Position numbers and translations under genes: made by a program
The notes under the pieces: generated by a model
Database searches by the model: none
Told to the model about the DNA's origin: nothing
Seen by the model: the letters and a program-made list of their open reading frames with translations, nothing else
In this document: one piece after another, positions 1 through 9,437 of the stretch
How the letters are laid out: each line of letters begins with the position of its first letter
How positions within the stretch are numbered: the stretch's first letter is position 1
Assembly (NCBI GenBank): GCA_001465115.1
Contig: CP013614.1
Location: forward strand, 3,286,001 to 3,350,000
Source: Enterococcus silesiacus
GTDB lineage: Bacteria > Bacillota > Bacilli > Lactobacillales > Enterococcaceae
Direction of reading: 5' to 3'
DNA length: 64,000 nucleotides

Positions 1-1
1 A

Positions 2-1240
2 TCACAATTGGATTATTTGAATGACCAACTAATTAAGATTAAGGCTGAGATTAAAAAATTAAATGAAGAAGAGCAAGAAACAGCCCATTTTATTGCTCAA
101 AAGGTCAAAGAAAACCATCTAGGTAAAATGGATAAAGTGGAGTTTTGGCTGAACTATCGTGCAGACATCACTCGCTATTTGATCTTGATTAAAACGAATC
201 AGGAATTAGAGTATCAACTACAAGAGGATCAAAAACGTGTCACAGCAATCTCTGAGCAAACGAAACGCTTTACAACCAAATTACCGATTGCAGGAATGTC
301 ATTAGCAGAACGAATGCGCGTAATCAGCGAGTTTGCTGACAAAATGGAGAAAGTCCGCTTTGCACAAGAATATCAAGCAGATGCCTATACACGCCAATCG
401 ATTCGGGAACTAAAAGATAAGCAGCAGCAGGTAATCGAGCAAGGACGCACATTGATGCATCATTTTCAAATCAGCTCAATCAATGAAATCCCTGACAAAC
501 TGCGCAGCTATCAAACAGCTTCCAGCAATCATAAGAGGAAAAATGAACTGCAACACATGTTAGCTGGGCTATACGATGATAACAGTGAGACGGAACAGTT
601 ACCAGCAAAACAGCAAGAATTAGCTAAAACACTTAAAGAACTGGAAGAAGCGATTCACCAATTACAGAAGAAAGAACAAAAATTACTTTATCAACGTCAA
701 CAAATGTTATCAGATGGGACTTTAGATGAACTTTACCAGGAGCAAGCGATAGTAAAAACAGAGATTGAAGAATTAGCGTTAAGCTGGTCAGCAGACCAAT
801 TAGCAGGTCAGTTGCTCATCGATCTTTTAACAGAGTTATCGGAAAAACAATTGCCTAATCTATTGAAAAAAGCTACAAATTATTTTCAATTGCTAACCGC
901 CCAATCCTATCGAGCAATTCAGCTGCATGAAGGACAGCTGATCGTTGTTCGCAAGGACCAACAGCGGTTCATGTTGCATGAATTATCCACGGGGACAAGA
1001 GATCAAGTGATTATGGCGGTTCGTTTTGCTTTTCTCTATTTACAAGAACACAATAGTCTGTGCCCGATTATAGTAGATGACGGCTGGCTACATTACGATA
1101 GCCAAAGAAAAAAACAATTAGCGCAACTATTTGCAGTCTTCTCTCAGCAGCAGCAAGTCATTTGTTTTTCTTCGGACCAAGAAATGGTAAGCTATTATAA
1201 AGAGCTAAAACAACCGATTATAGAATTAGAAGGAGCCTAA
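2..1240 (+). CDS. yhaN: YhaN-like AAA/SMC-type ATPase, C-terminal part
   Basis: This is the C-terminal 410 or so residues of a large RecN/SbcC-like ATPase; the reading frame is open to the left edge, so the start and P-loop lie outside the window. Visible are long Gln/Glu/Lys-rich coiled-coil stretches (about residues 10-260), an ABC-like signature LSTGTRDQ near residue 325, and a Walker B/D-loop segment CPIIVDDGWLHYDS near 355. yhaM follows after 2 bases, matching the yhaO-yhaN-yhaM arrangement of Bacillus and enterococci, where YhaO is an SbcD-like nuclease. It probably acts with that nuclease on DNA ends; this role is inferred from the family. Confidence 0.85.
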   Translation, partial: SQLDYLNDQLIKIKAEIKKLNEEEQETAHFIAQKVKENHLGKMDKVEFWLNYRADITRYLILIKTNQELEYQLQEDQKRVTAISEQTKRFTTKLPIAGMSLAERMRVISEFADKMEKVRFAQEYQADAYTRQSIRELKDKQQQVIEQGRTLMHHFQISSINEIPDKLRSYQTASSNHKRKNELQHMLAGLYDDNSETEQLPAKQQELAKTLKELEEAIHQLQKKEQKLLYQRQQMLSDGTLDELYQEQAIVKTEIEELALSWSADQLAGQLLIDLLTELSEKQLPNLLKKATNYFQLLTAQSYRAIQLHEGQLIVVRKDQQRFMLHELSTGTRDQVIMAVRFAFLYLQEHNSLCPIIVDDGWLHYDSQRKKQLAQLFAVFSQQQQVICFSSDQEMVSYYKELKQPIIELEGA

Positions 1241-1242
1241 GT

Positions 1243-2187
1243 ATGAAGAAAATCCGTGAGTTAACTGTAGATGAAATGTTTGAATTATTTCTGTTGATCA
1301 AAAATGCAGATGTCCGTACGGCCAAAAATGGTAAAAAATTTATTGCCTTCACTTTTCAAGATACATCAGGTACGATCGACGGCAAATATTGGGATGCATC
1401 AGAAGAAGAAATCAGCCGTTTCATCGCTGGAAGTGTCATTCTTTTAAATGGAAAAAGAGAAGTCTATCAAGGCAATCCTCAAGTGAAGATCATTCATATG
1501 CGGGTTGCACGCCCTGATGAGCCTAGTGAGCCGGCATTATATATGGAGCGAGCGCCGCTAAAACGCGAAGAGATGGTTGAAGAAATCAATCAAACCGTTT
1601 TTGAGATTACCAACGCCCATTGGCAACGAATCGTTCGTTACTTGTTAACACAATATCAGAAAGAATTTTTTGATTACCCAGCTGCGAAAAGGAACCATCA
1701 CGCCTTTGCAAATGGTTTAGCCTATCATACGGTTTCTATGTTGCGCTTAGGTAAAGCGATCTGTAAAGAATACAATGAGTTAAATGCAGCACTACTTTAT
1801 TCTGGAATCATTTTACATGATTTAGGTAAAGTCAAAGAACTCTCTGGTGCTATGACTACTGAATATACATTATCGGGAAATCTGATTGGTCATTTGGTTC
1901 TTGTAGATGAAGAAATTACTAAAGCGTGTATTGCGTTGAAAATCGATGAGAATGATGAAGATGTGATTGTTTTACGTCATATGGTTTTAGCGCATCATGG
2001 TTTATTAGAATATGGCTCGCCTGTAAGACCACGAATTATGGAAGCAGAAGTCTTGCATCAAATCGACAATATCGATGCGTCGATCCAGATGATGCTAGGT
2101 TCAGTCCGCCAAACAGAACCAGGGCAATATACTGATCGTATCTTTGGCTTAGATAATCGTAGTTTCTATGTACCAAAAGATATTTAA
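1243..2187 (+). CDS. yhaM: 3'-5' exoribonuclease YhaM
   Basis: The 314-residue protein has an N-terminal OB-type nucleic-acid-binding fold (about residues 10-95) and a C-terminal HD metal-dependent phosphohydrolase domain. HD-type motifs are visible as YHTVSM near residue 165, HDLGK near 192 and AHHGLLEYG near 250. YhaM-family enzymes degrade RNA and single-stranded DNA 3' to 5' in the cytoplasm. The ATG follows a GGAG sequence that lies inside the last codons of yhaN, so the two genes are tightly coupled. Length and domain order are those of the family. Confidence 0.93.
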   Translation: MKKIRELTVDEMFELFLLIKNADVRTAKNGKKFIAFTFQDTSGTIDGKYWDASEEEISRFIAGSVILLNGKREVYQGNPQVKIIHMRVARPDEPSEPALYMERAPLKREEMVEEINQTVFEITNAHWQRIVRYLLTQYQKEFFDYPAAKRNHHAFANGLAYHTVSMLRLGKAICKEYNELNAALLYSGIILHDLGKVKELSGAMTTEYTLSGNLIGHLVLVDEEITKACIALKIDENDEDVIVLRHMVLAHHGLLEYGSPVRPRIMEAEVLHQIDNIDASIQMMLGSVRQTEPGQYTDRIFGLDNRSFYVPKDI

Positions 2188-2204
2188 GGGAGTAGAAGAA
2201 CTAG

Positions 2205-2666
2205 ATGAATCAATCAGTGATAGAGTTATGGACGCAATTTAAAGAAAAACATGGAATCTTGCATGATTATTATGAAGCATGGGCTTTTGGTGATTCACCT
2301 GAGATGGCAGATGAATGGTTAGCACACGTTCTTAAAGGTGAAAAAAGAGGAACCTCATCGCTACATCTTTTATATGAACTTGGTTTGGAAGAAGAAACGA
2401 TGCCAGCAGTTGGACAGTACAGTGTACTTTTAGATGGGAAGCAGCATGCACAGGCTATTATTTGTACAAAAGTGGTAGATGTATTGCCTTATTCTCAACT
2501 ATCAGAAGTGCATGGTTATCTTGAAGGAGAAGGAGATCGGACCTTAAAGTATTGGCGTCAGGTTCATCAGCCGTACTTTGAACAAGAGCTAAAAGGCTAC
2601 AAACTGACTTTTTCAGAAGAATTGTTGATCGTCTATGAACTTTTTGTCGTAGTTTTTCAAAGATAA
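2205..2666 (+). CDS. ASCH domain-containing protein
   Basis: A 153-residue soluble protein that fits the ASCH/PUA-like family over most of its length: an N-terminal helical segment ending in the WAFGDSPEMADEWL region, then a beta-barrel with KGEKRGTSSL near residue 45, GKQHAQAIICTKVVDVLP near 78 and a C-terminal ELFVVVFQR strand. ASCH domains are proposed RNA-binding modules, and a related enzyme hydrolyses N4-acetylcytidine, but no catalytic assignment is made here. It lies 17 bases after yhaM and ends before a strong bidirectional terminator, so it is the last gene of the yhaN-yhaM operon. Confidence 0.85.
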   Translation: MNQSVIELWTQFKEKHGILHDYYEAWAFGDSPEMADEWLAHVLKGEKRGTSSLHLLYELGLEEETMPAVGQYSVLLDGKQHAQAIICTKVVDVLPYSQLSEVHGYLEGEGDRTLKYWRQVHQPYFEQELKGYKLTFSEELLIVYELFVVVFQR

Positions 2667-2670
2667 TACA

Positions 2671-2705
2671 ACAAAAAAAGAGATGACATTCATCTCTTTT
2701 TTTGT
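2671..2705. terminator. Bidirectional intrinsic terminator
   Basis: A 16-bp perfect inverted repeat (ACAAAAAAAGAGATGA and its complement) with a three-base loop and a run of T on either strand. It separates the yhaM operon from the convergent prsA gene and can end both transcripts. Confidence 0.9.
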
Positions 2706-2712
2706 TTACTGC

Positions 2713-3744
2713 TTATTTAGAAGATTCTTCAGTTTTACTTGATGATTCTTCTGTCTTGCTTGAAGAATCTTTCGATTTTTCAGAGTTGCTTGATTTAGAT
2801 TCTTTTTCTTCTTTTGCAGAAGAATCGCTTGAGTTAGCTGAATCTTTTGTTTGAATTAAGTTAGACATGATACCGCTGAAGGCTTCGTCTTTCATTTTAA
2901 CATTTGCTTCAGTTAATACATCAGAGATCACTTTGCTTTGGAACTCTTGATCACTTAATTTGTTTGTTTCAGCAATTTTTTTCAACTCTTTTTTGTAAGG
3001 AGCCATATCATTGCCTTTTTCTTTATTTTTTACCATTTTAACAATAGTGAATGCTGATTGGTAAGTTGTTGGATCTGTTGTTTGGATCGGTTCAGAAATT
3101 TCGCCATCTTTTAATTTGAAAGCAGCTGTTCTGACAGGTTCAGCAACTGTTTCTGATTGAGAGTCGAATTTCACTTTGCCGCCATCTTTTTTAGTTGCTT
3201 CATCAGTTGATTTCTCTTTAGCGATTTTTGTGAAGTCGCCGCCGTCATTTAATTGTTTTTTGATTTCTTTGGCTTCATCTTCAGTCGCAACTTGGATGAT
3301 TTGTGCTTCTACTTCTGGGTGGAATGTTTCCCAAGTAGCTTTTAGATCTTCATCAGTAATTTTAACGTGTGCTTTCATACCCGCTTGGAAAGCTAAGCCT
3401 TGTCTAAGTTGTTTTTTCAATGATTTTTCTGTCATACCCGCTTGTTTTAATTGCTCGTCGAAGTTACCACCTTGATCTTTGATGCTTTTCTTCGTTTTAT
3501 CAAATTCAGCTTGAACATCTTTATCAGAAACATCTTTACCATATTTGTCTTCAAATACTTTGTAAACAATCATTTGTTGAACCGCTTGTTGGCTTGATGG
3601 TTGTGACTTCACTTGGTTGTAGAAATCTTCAACAGTGATGCTTCCGCCTTTCAATGTTGCGATGTCTTGTGAACCAGTTGAACATGCAGCTAATGCAAAA
3701 ATACTAAATACGCCTGCTGCAGCTAAGATTAATTTTTTCTTCAT
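2713..3744 (-). CDS. prsA: Foldase lipoprotein PrsA (peptidyl-prolyl isomerase)
   Basis: This lipid-anchored extracytoplasmic foldase helps secreted proteins fold after Sec export. The start at 3744 gives a classic lipoprotein signal, MKKKLILAAAGVFSIFALAAC, with the lipobox Cys near residue 21; AGGAGT lies about 9 bases upstream, whereas the longer open frame to 3801 would add a charged extension before the signal. A parvulin-like rotamase domain spans about residues 140-240 (EAQIIQVATEDEAKEI and the following GGDFTKIAKEKS). The C-terminal 40 residues are a Ser/Lys/Glu low-complexity tail, as in other PrsA proteins. It is convergent with the yhaM operon. Confidence 0.95.
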   Translation of the reverse strand: MKKKLILAAAGVFSIFALAACSTGSQDIATLKGGSITVEDFYNQVKSQPSSQQAVQQMIVYKVFEDKYGKDVSDKDVQAEFDKTKKSIKDQGGNFDEQLKQAGMTEKSLKKQLRQGLAFQAGMKAHVKITDEDLKATWETFHPEVEAQIIQVATEDEAKEIKKQLNDGGDFTKIAKEKSTDEATKKDGGKVKFDSQSETVAEPVRTAAFKLKDGEISEPIQTTDPTTYQSAFTIVKMVKNKEKGNDMAPYKKELKKIAETNKLSDQEFQSKVISDVLTEANVKMKDEAFSGIMSNLIQTKDSANSSDSSAKEEKESKSSNSEKSKDSSSKTEESSSKTEESSK

Positions 3745-3983
3745 TCTGTTTAGCACTCCTAGGTTTATTTTATTTTTTATTATGTAGAAATTAATTCTCA
3801 CGGTTACTACTATACCACACTATGTTTCATAAAAGAAATACGTATGCAATAGTTTCAATAAATTTTCGAATTTAGGACACAATTTCCTCTATAAAATGAA
3901 CAAATTTAAAAAGGGTATTCTAGATAGTCCATTACACGATCGATTTGTTTATTCCAAAAAAGGCAATTATTTAAAGTAAAATG

Positions 3984-4021
3984 AAAAAAGGACGAAATGC
4001 AGTGAAAAACATCCCATCCTT
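3984..4021 (-). terminator. Terminator of the hit-ytxH transcript
   Basis: Read on the minus strand, AAGGATGGGATG pairs over 12 positions (with G-U pairs) with CATTTCGTCCTT, and a T run follows. It lies directly downstream of the ytxH-like gene. Confidence 0.8.
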
Positions 4022-4031
4022 GAAAAGATGT

Positions 4032-4373
4032 CTAGTCCTCTAATGGCATATCTGGTAATTCAGACTGAATTTTTTCGACTTGTTCTTGGATTTGCTCCAC
4101 TCTAGGCTCTACTTGAAACATAAAATTTTCAACATCTTGGTTGATGCCATCGATAAAGGGTTCAATGTACATATCGGCCGCCGCTTGTAATGCTTGTGCA
4201 GATTCTTTGAATTGATCCAATTTATCCGTAAAGTCTTCTTTTAAGTCAGACCAATCCTCTAATTCATCGACAAATTTTTGACGTGTGGCTTTGCCGCTTC
4301 TTGGGGCAAAGAGTAAGCCGCCCACGCCGCCCACAAGTGCGCCAAATAAAATTCCTTTAGAAAATTTTCCCAT
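4032..4373 (-). CDS. YtxH domain-containing small membrane protein
   Basis: A 113-residue protein with one N-terminal glycine-rich membrane segment (KGILFGALVGGVGGLLFAPRSG) followed by a long acidic/amphipathic helical region. The FAPRSGKATR sequence after the membrane segment is the YtxH/gas-vesicle-protein-like signature. Function is unknown; relatives are stress-linked small membrane proteins. It starts 2 bases after the hit stop codon and so is cotranscribed with hit. Confidence 0.88.
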   Translation of the reverse strand: MGKFSKGILFGALVGGVGGLLFAPRSGKATRQKFVDELEDWSDLKEDFTDKLDQFKESAQALQAAADMYIEPFIDGINQDVENFMFQVEPRVEQIQEQVEKIQSELPDMPLED

Positions 4374-4375
4374 AA

Positions 4376-4801
4376 TTATTTCACCTGCTTCATGATTTTT
4401 TCAGCGATTTCCTGCATTTCAACGGGAGAATACGCTTCTTGATTATTTCCAAAATGAATAGAGAAGTCGTCTGATTTTCCATAGCGTGGGATTAAATGAA
4501 TATGAGAATGGAAAACAGATTGATAAGCGAGTTCTTTATTATTATTGATAATATTTAACCCTTGCATTTCTGGGAAGGCTTGTTCCAGTGCACGTGCTAT
4601 TTTAGGGACGCGTGCAAAAATTTCGCCAGCGAGTTCCGGCTCATAGTCAAAAATATCAGTTACATGTTTTTTGGGGATCAGTAAGGTATGGCCTTTCGTC
4701 ACTTGGGTAATATCTAGAAAAGCATAAACTTGATCATCTTCATAGACTTTATAGCTAGGAATTTCTTGATCGACGATCTTGCAAAAAATACAATCTGTCA
4801 T
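4376..4801 (-). CDS. hit: HIT family nucleotide-binding hydrolase
   Basis: The 141-residue protein carries the histidine triad HSHIHLIPR near residue 99, in which the middle His is the nucleophile of HIT hydrolases, and an N-terminal CIFCK zinc-type pair. Family members hydrolyse purine nucleoside phosphoramidates or dinucleotides; the exact substrate is not known. It is transcribed divergently from ecsAB, an arrangement shared with Bacillus (hit/ecsA). Confidence 0.93.
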   Translation of the reverse strand: MTDCIFCKIVDQEIPSYKVYEDDQVYAFLDITQVTKGHTLLIPKKHVTDIFDYEPELAGEIFARVPKIARALEQAFPEMQGLNIINNNKELAYQSVFHSHIHLIPRYGKSDDFSIHFGNNQEAYSPVEMQEIAEKIMKQVK

Positions 4802-4936
4802 GGTGTCCCTTCTTTCTTTTAGCTGTTTCTTTTACTTTACCATACCTTGAATTTTATTTGGGAGAAAAAGTTCATGAAACCTTCAAAAAGTTCGTGGTAT
4901 AATAGGTTCACGATAAAAATAGTTGGAGGTATCTAA

Positions 4937-5674
4937 ATGAGTTTAGTAATTGAACATTTAACAGGAGGCTATGGCCATATCCCTGTTTTAAAAGATATTA
5001 ATTTTGAAGTGAAATCTGGTGAAATGGTTGGTTTGATAGGTTTGAATGGTGCGGGGAAAAGTACTACGATCAAAAATGTGATTGGTTTGTTAACACCGCA
5101 AAAAGGGAAAATTTCGATTGATGGAGAAACATTGAGACAACAACCGGAAAGCTATCGAAAAAAAATCGGTTATATTCCGGAAACTCCTTCCTTATATGAA
5201 GAGTTAACGTTAAGAGAACATATTGAAATTACGGCGATGGCGTATGATATCCCGATTGAAGAAGCTTTTAAACGCGCAGACGCTCTGTTAAAAACATTCC
5301 GTTTAGAAAATAAATTAGACTGGTTTCCAGCAAATTTTTCAAAAGGAATGAAACAAAAAGTGATGGTTTTATGTGCCTTTTTGATTGAACCTAGCTTATA
5401 TATCATCGATGAACCGTTTTTAGGATTGGACCCACTAGCGATTCATGCCTTATTAGAATTAATGGATGAAATGCGAAATCAAGGAGCGGCGATTTTGATG
5501 TCGACCCATATTTTAGCAACTGCTGAGCGATATTGTGATCGTTTTGTCGTGTTACATGACGGGGAAGTCCGAGCCGTTGGTTCAATGGAAGAATTGCGTG
5601 AAGAATTTAGTTTACCAGGCTCTTCTTTGGATGATATTTATATTGTATTAACAAAAGAAGAAAAGGTGGGGTAG
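4937..5674 (+). CDS. ecsA: ABC transporter ATP-binding protein EcsA
   Basis: The 245-residue ATPase has Walker A GLNGAGKST near residue 37, signature FSKGMKQK near 136, Walker B LYIIDEP near 155 and switch His in MSTHIL near 190. The signature is SKGMK rather than LSGGQ, as is usual for EcsA-type subunits. EcsA works with the membrane subunit EcsB and affects protein secretion and regulated proteolysis in Bacillus and staphylococci. An extended -10 (TGGTATAAT, ending at 4903) and GGAGG precede it. Divergent hit and downstream ecsB support the assignment. Confidence 0.93.
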   Translation: MSLVIEHLTGGYGHIPVLKDINFEVKSGEMVGLIGLNGAGKSTTIKNVIGLLTPQKGKISIDGETLRQQPESYRKKIGYIPETPSLYEELTLREHIEITAMAYDIPIEEAFKRADALLKTFRLENKLDWFPANFSKGMKQKVMVLCAFLIEPSLYIIDEPFLGLDPLAIHALLELMDEMRNQGAAILMSTHILATAERYCDRFVVLHDGEVRAVGSMEELREEFSLPGSSLDDIYIVLTKEEKVG

Positions 5675-5675
5675 T

Positions 5676-6893
5676 ATGTCTGGATTTTTTGGCATTCGCT
5701 TATCACGCCATCTGAAAAAAATGATGAAGTATATGCGATACGTATTTAACGACCATTTCATTTTGGTGTGTGTCTTCTTGCTAGGCGGTTTAGGTTTCTA
5801 TTACTCCCAAGTGCTAAAGACCTTACCGAGAAATTTTGTCTGGGGTAGACCGATCGTTGTTGTTTTTTGGCTAGTGGTATTACAAATTGGCCGTATTGCG
5901 ACATTGGCGGCAGAAGCGGATAAAGTGTTTATTTTACCGAAGGAACCTGAAATGAACGCCTATTTAAATCGTGCCTTGCGTTATTCTTTTTGGTTGCCGT
6001 TAGTTGCGTTGTTTTTATTAGGTGGTATGTCGATGCCGTTAGTTGTTGTTTCAACAGGCTGGGCATTTTCGACATTTCTCTATTTTATCGTGATGCTGGG
6101 GATTTTAAAAAGCAGTCATTTACGCTTGCAGAAATATGAGCTGTATCAGATTTCCGAAAGAGCATATGGTCAATGGTTTGTTTTATGGCTAGTGACCAGC
6201 TTGTTAGCGATCGTGCTTAGTTTATATGTTTTGCCGGTAGTGGGCCCACTTGTAGCGCTTGGACAAGCTGTATTCTTCTATTCAATATTAAACAAGAAAG
6301 AACAGGCAGTATCATTAGACTGGGAGAATATGATCCGCAAAGAAAAAAATCGGATGCATCGAATTTATCAATTCATTCACTTATTTACCGATGTGCCCGA
6401 AATTTCCAGCAGTGTCAAGCGTCGGAAATTCCTTGATCCATTGTTAAGTAAAATCAAGAAAACAAGTCAAAATACGTATTTATATTTATACGCCCGCAGC
6501 TTTTTGAGAGGCTCTGAATATAGTGGCTTATTTATTCGCTTGGTATTAGTTGCTGGAGTGATTTTATTTTTCTTAAAAGAATTTTGGATTTCAATGGGTG
6601 TCTCCGTGCTGTTTGTTTATTTAATTGGCTTTCAGTTGATTCCGATTTATACACAGTTTGATTATATGGTCATGACACATCTATATCCAGTATCTGATAA
6701 ACAGAAAAAGCAAGCAGTAAGTACGCTTATCACTGTGTTACTGTTTGTCGCAGCTCTGTTGTTTAGTGTCTTCGTTTTGATCGCTTTGCCTGATTTAAAA
6801 GAGAGTTTAATGGTTATCGGTGCACTACTTGTTGAAGTGTTCTTATTTGCTAAGTTTTATGTTCCTTATCGTTTGAAGAAAATGGAGGCTTAA
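5676..6893 (+). CDS. ecsB: ABC transporter permease EcsB
   Basis: A 405-residue polytopic membrane protein with roughly 8-10 hydrophobic segments and a basic cytoplasmic stretch (KEKNRMHRIYQF near residue 222). It is the membrane partner of EcsA, starting just after the ecsA stop codon with GGTGGGG as the ribosome site. The transported substrate is unknown. Confidence 0.92.
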   Translation: MSGFFGIRLSRHLKKMMKYMRYVFNDHFILVCVFLLGGLGFYYSQVLKTLPRNFVWGRPIVVVFWLVVLQIGRIATLAAEADKVFILPKEPEMNAYLNRALRYSFWLPLVALFLLGGMSMPLVVVSTGWAFSTFLYFIVMLGILKSSHLRLQKYELYQISERAYGQWFVLWLVTSLLAIVLSLYVLPVVGPLVALGQAVFFYSILNKKEQAVSLDWENMIRKEKNRMHRIYQFIHLFTDVPEISSSVKRRKFLDPLLSKIKKTSQNTYLYLYARSFLRGSEYSGLFIRLVLVAGVILFFLKEFWISMGVSVLFVYLIGFQLIPIYTQFDYMVMTHLYPVSDKQKKQAVSTLITVLLFVAALLFSVFVLIALPDLKESLMVIGALLVEVFLFAKFYVPYRLKKMEA

Positions 6894-6895
6894 TC

Positions 6896-7759
6896 ATGCA
6901 TATTTTATGGAATGATCAAATTGTTGAACGTGAAGCAGTAACGATCGATATTGAAGATCGTGGCTATCAATACGGTGACGGTCTGTATGAAGTAGTTCGA
7001 GTGTATAATGGTCACCTGTATATGGTAGAAGAACATTTAAATCGTTTATGGAGTGGTGCCGAAAAAATTAGAATGCACTTGCCATTTACAAAAGAAGAGT
7101 TGACGGTTAATTTAAAAAAATTAGTTGAAATCGAAGGAATCACAGAAGGAAAACTATATTTTCAAGTAACACGCGGCATTGATTCGCCAAGAAATCATGC
7201 ATTGCCAGATCCGGAAAAAGTCAAAGGGGTCTTAACGGCTAATATTAGGCCCTATGAGCGTCCTGTGGAAAAGATGGAAGCAGGAATCACCGTTGCTGTA
7301 GTGCCCGATACACGCTGGTTACATTGCGATATCAAGTCATTAAGCTTAATGAGCAATGTCTTGTCCTTGGATGAAGCGCGCCGGCAAGGATTTGATGATG
7401 CCGTACTTGTCCGCGACGACAAAGTAACCGAAGCCTCCGCAGCAAATTTCTGGGTAGTTAAAGATGGCACTGTGTATACTCATCCAGATGGTAATCTAAT
7501 CTTACCGGGAATTACTAAAAAGAAAATTATCGAGTTAGCAAGAGAACTGGGGATTCCAGTGAAAGAAGAAGCCGTTTATGAAGAAGAATTATTTATGGCA
7601 GATGAATGTTTTGTTTCTGGATCACTAACTGAAATCGTACCAGTTGTAAAAATCAATGATCATATCGTGGGAACAGGAAAACCCGGAAAAATTACCGAGA
7701 AGTTGTTAAATGCTTATATTGCCAGTGTTGATGCAGTGTGCGGTACACCAGAAAACTAG
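6896..7759 (+). CDS. dat: D-amino-acid transaminase
   Basis: This fold-type IV PLP enzyme interconverts D-alanine/2-oxoglutarate and pyruvate/D-glutamate, supplying D-glutamate for peptidoglycan. Diagnostic sequences are RGYQYGDGLYEV near residue 23, the catalytic Lys in CDIKSLSLMSN near 146, TEASAANFWVV near 179 and the GSLTEIVPV segment near 240. Length (287) fits the family. It begins 2 bases after ecsB and may share its transcript. A branched-chain aminotransferase is the alternative, but the CDIKSL motif and length favour Dat. Confidence 0.92.
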   Translation: MHILWNDQIVEREAVTIDIEDRGYQYGDGLYEVVRVYNGHLYMVEEHLNRLWSGAEKIRMHLPFTKEELTVNLKKLVEIEGITEGKLYFQVTRGIDSPRNHALPDPEKVKGVLTANIRPYERPVEKMEAGITVAVVPDTRWLHCDIKSLSLMSNVLSLDEARRQGFDDAVLVRDDKVTEASAANFWVVKDGTVYTHPDGNLILPGITKKKIIELARELGIPVKEEAVYEEELFMADECFVSGSLTEIVPVVKINDHIVGTGKPGKITEKLLNAYIASVDAVCGTPEN

Positions 7760-7788
7760 TTTGAATGTTAAAAGAACAAGAGAGATGC

Positions 7789-7817
7789 TTGACGTTGAAC
7801 GCTATGGAAGCTAAAAT
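7789..7817 (+). promoter_or_regulatory. Sigma-A type promoter of the 7870 kinase gene
   Basis: TTGACG and TAAAAT are separated by exactly 17 bases, about 50 bases ahead of the start codon. This suggests the kinase gene has its own transcript rather than depending on ecsAB-dat. Confidence 0.65.
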
Positions 7818-7869
7818 GGTACTTACTGTAAATAATTAGTAGAAGTTGTTAGGATAGGAGATAATTTCC

Positions 7870-8649
7870 ATGGCATTTCAGTTGGATAAAGAATGGCGCT
7901 TGCAGCCAATAAAAGGCGCAACTGGCCAAACTTTCATGGGTATACGTGCGACTGAAAGAGTATTTATTAAAAGAAATACTTCTCCTCTTTTGGCTGCATT
8001 GTCTAAAGAAGGAATTGCCCCTAAGCTAGTTTGGACGAAACGAACGGTGACTGGCGATATATTAACAGCGCAAGAATGGTTGGATGGTCAAGTACTCAAA
8101 GCCCAAGAAATCGGTCAAAGAAATGACGTTGTGGATGTTCTTTACCATTTACACCATTCACATATGCTGAAAAGCATGCTGGAAAAAATCGGTGGTCAGA
8201 TCTATTCACCTACAATGATGCTCCAAGCATATGGCGAGAGATTGCCTAAGGAACTTCAAAATAATTCGTATCTTGCCAGAGTGTATCATTATCTGCAAGA
8301 GAATATACCAAATTATTCTGTTCATAATTATATGGTCGTTCATGGCGATGTCAACCATCGAAATTGGATCGTCTCAAATAATTATCTGTATTTAGTGGAT
8401 TGGGATTCAGTTATGATTGCTGATCCAGCGTTAGATCTTGGCATGTTGCTCGGACATTACGTTCCACGAGGAAGCTGGAACAAGTGGCTGTTATCTTATG
8501 GCATGCGTCCAAGTGAGGAAGCGTTGACGCGAATCAAATGGTATGCGTTATTTAACTTTTTACAAGAAATTCTCCGACATCATCAATCAGGAGAAAAACG
8601 AGCAATGAATGCCGAAATTTTGAAGCTGAAACGAGCTTTTGGGTATTAA
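7870..8649 (+). CDS. Choline/aminoglycoside-kinase-fold phosphotransferase (YtmP-like)
   Basis: A 259-residue protein-kinase-like-fold phosphotransferase. The catalytic loop VVHGDVNHRNW (near residue 157) and the metal-binding LVDWDSVMIADPALDLG (near 176) are intact. Family members phosphorylate small hydroxyl compounds; this enterococcal/streptococcal type sits next to trmB and its substrate is not established. AGGAG precedes the ATG by about 9 bases. Confidence 0.85.
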   Translation: MAFQLDKEWRLQPIKGATGQTFMGIRATERVFIKRNTSPLLAALSKEGIAPKLVWTKRTVTGDILTAQEWLDGQVLKAQEIGQRNDVVDVLYHLHHSHMLKSMLEKIGGQIYSPTMMLQAYGERLPKELQNNSYLARVYHYLQENIPNYSVHNYMVVHGDVNHRNWIVSNNYLYLVDWDSVMIADPALDLGMLLGHYVPRGSWNKWLLSYGMRPSEEALTRIKWYALFNFLQEILRHHQSGEKRAMNAEILKLKRAFGY

Positions 8650-8688
8650 AGGGTTGAGCATATGGCGCTCACCGTTTACTTAAATAAT

Positions 8689-8729
8689 AGAGGGCAGCGC
8701 AAAACGATACCTGTTTTGTTCTACCCTCT
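8689..8729. repeat. Stem-loop between kinase and trmB, related to the 24.5-kb repeat
   Basis: AGAGGG, then AAAAC, then GTTTTGTT, then CCCTCT form an interrupted hairpin. The layout closely resembles the first 45 bases of the repeat at 24491, so it may be a short member of the same intergenic family or serve as a terminator. No long T run follows. Confidence 0.55.
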
Positions 8730-8763
8730 TAAAATTTGTGATCAAAGAAAGGAAACATAAAAC

Positions 8764-9408
8764 ATGCGAATGAGAAAAAGACCTGGAGCGGCGGAACTGT
8801 TGGCTAGTCATCCTGAATTAGTTGTTGATGAGCCTAAAAAGTGGCAAGGACGTTGGGCTGAACGTTTTGGGAATACTCACCCTATTCATATTGAAATCGG
8901 CTCTGGTAAGGGACAATTTGTAGTAGGAATGGCAAAAGCTAATCCAGAAGTTAATTATATTGGGATCGACATGCAATTAAGTGTTCTTTCGATTGCATTA
9001 GAAAAAGCGCTAGAAGAAGAACTACCTAACTTACAATTGCTGCATGTCAATGGAGAAGAACTAACGCAATATTTTGCAGAAAACGAAGTGGATCAAATTT
9101 ATTTGAACTTTTCTGATCCTTGGCCAAAAACACGTCACGAGAAACGTCGTTTAACGTTCAAGACTTTTTTAGCGACAGATGAAAAAATTCTAAAACCGAA
9201 TGGTGAAATTCATTTTAAAACAGATAATCGTGGGTTGTTTGAGTATTCGTTAAGCAGCTTTTCAAAATATGGGATGATTTTGGAGCAGGTCTGGTTGGAT
9301 TTACACGCTAGTGACTATGAAGGAAATATCATGACGGAGTATGAAGCAAAGTTTTCTGCTAAAGGACAACCGATTTATCGTGTAGAAGCACGATTTCAAG
9401 CAGAATGA
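8764..9408 (+). CDS. trmB: tRNA (guanine-N7-)-methyltransferase TrmB
   Basis: The 214-residue enzyme methylates G46 in the tRNA variable loop using S-adenosylmethionine. Visible are the SAM-binding motif [11 protein letters not shown] near residue 41, IGIDMQ near 67 and the family-specific [16 protein letters not shown] near 118. Length and motif order match bacterial TrmB. AAAGGAAA precedes the ATG. Confidence 0.96.
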   Translation: MRMRKRPGAAELLASHPELVVDEPKKWQGRWAERFGNTHPIHIEIGSGKGQFVVGMAKANPEVNYIGIDMQLSVLSIALEKALEEELPNLQLLHVNGEELTQYFAENEVDQIYLNFSDPWPKTRHEKRRLTFKTFLATDEKILKPNGEIHFKTDNRGLFEYSLSSFSKYGMILEQVWLDLHASDYEGNIMTEYEAKFSAKGQPIYRVEARFQAE

Positions 9409-9437
9409 GCTAGAATTTAAGTGATAAAAAAATAGAC

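Noticed and set aside
3176..3475. Plus-strand open frame opposite prsA
   Set aside because: Shadow of the prsA coding sequence, without a ribosome site.
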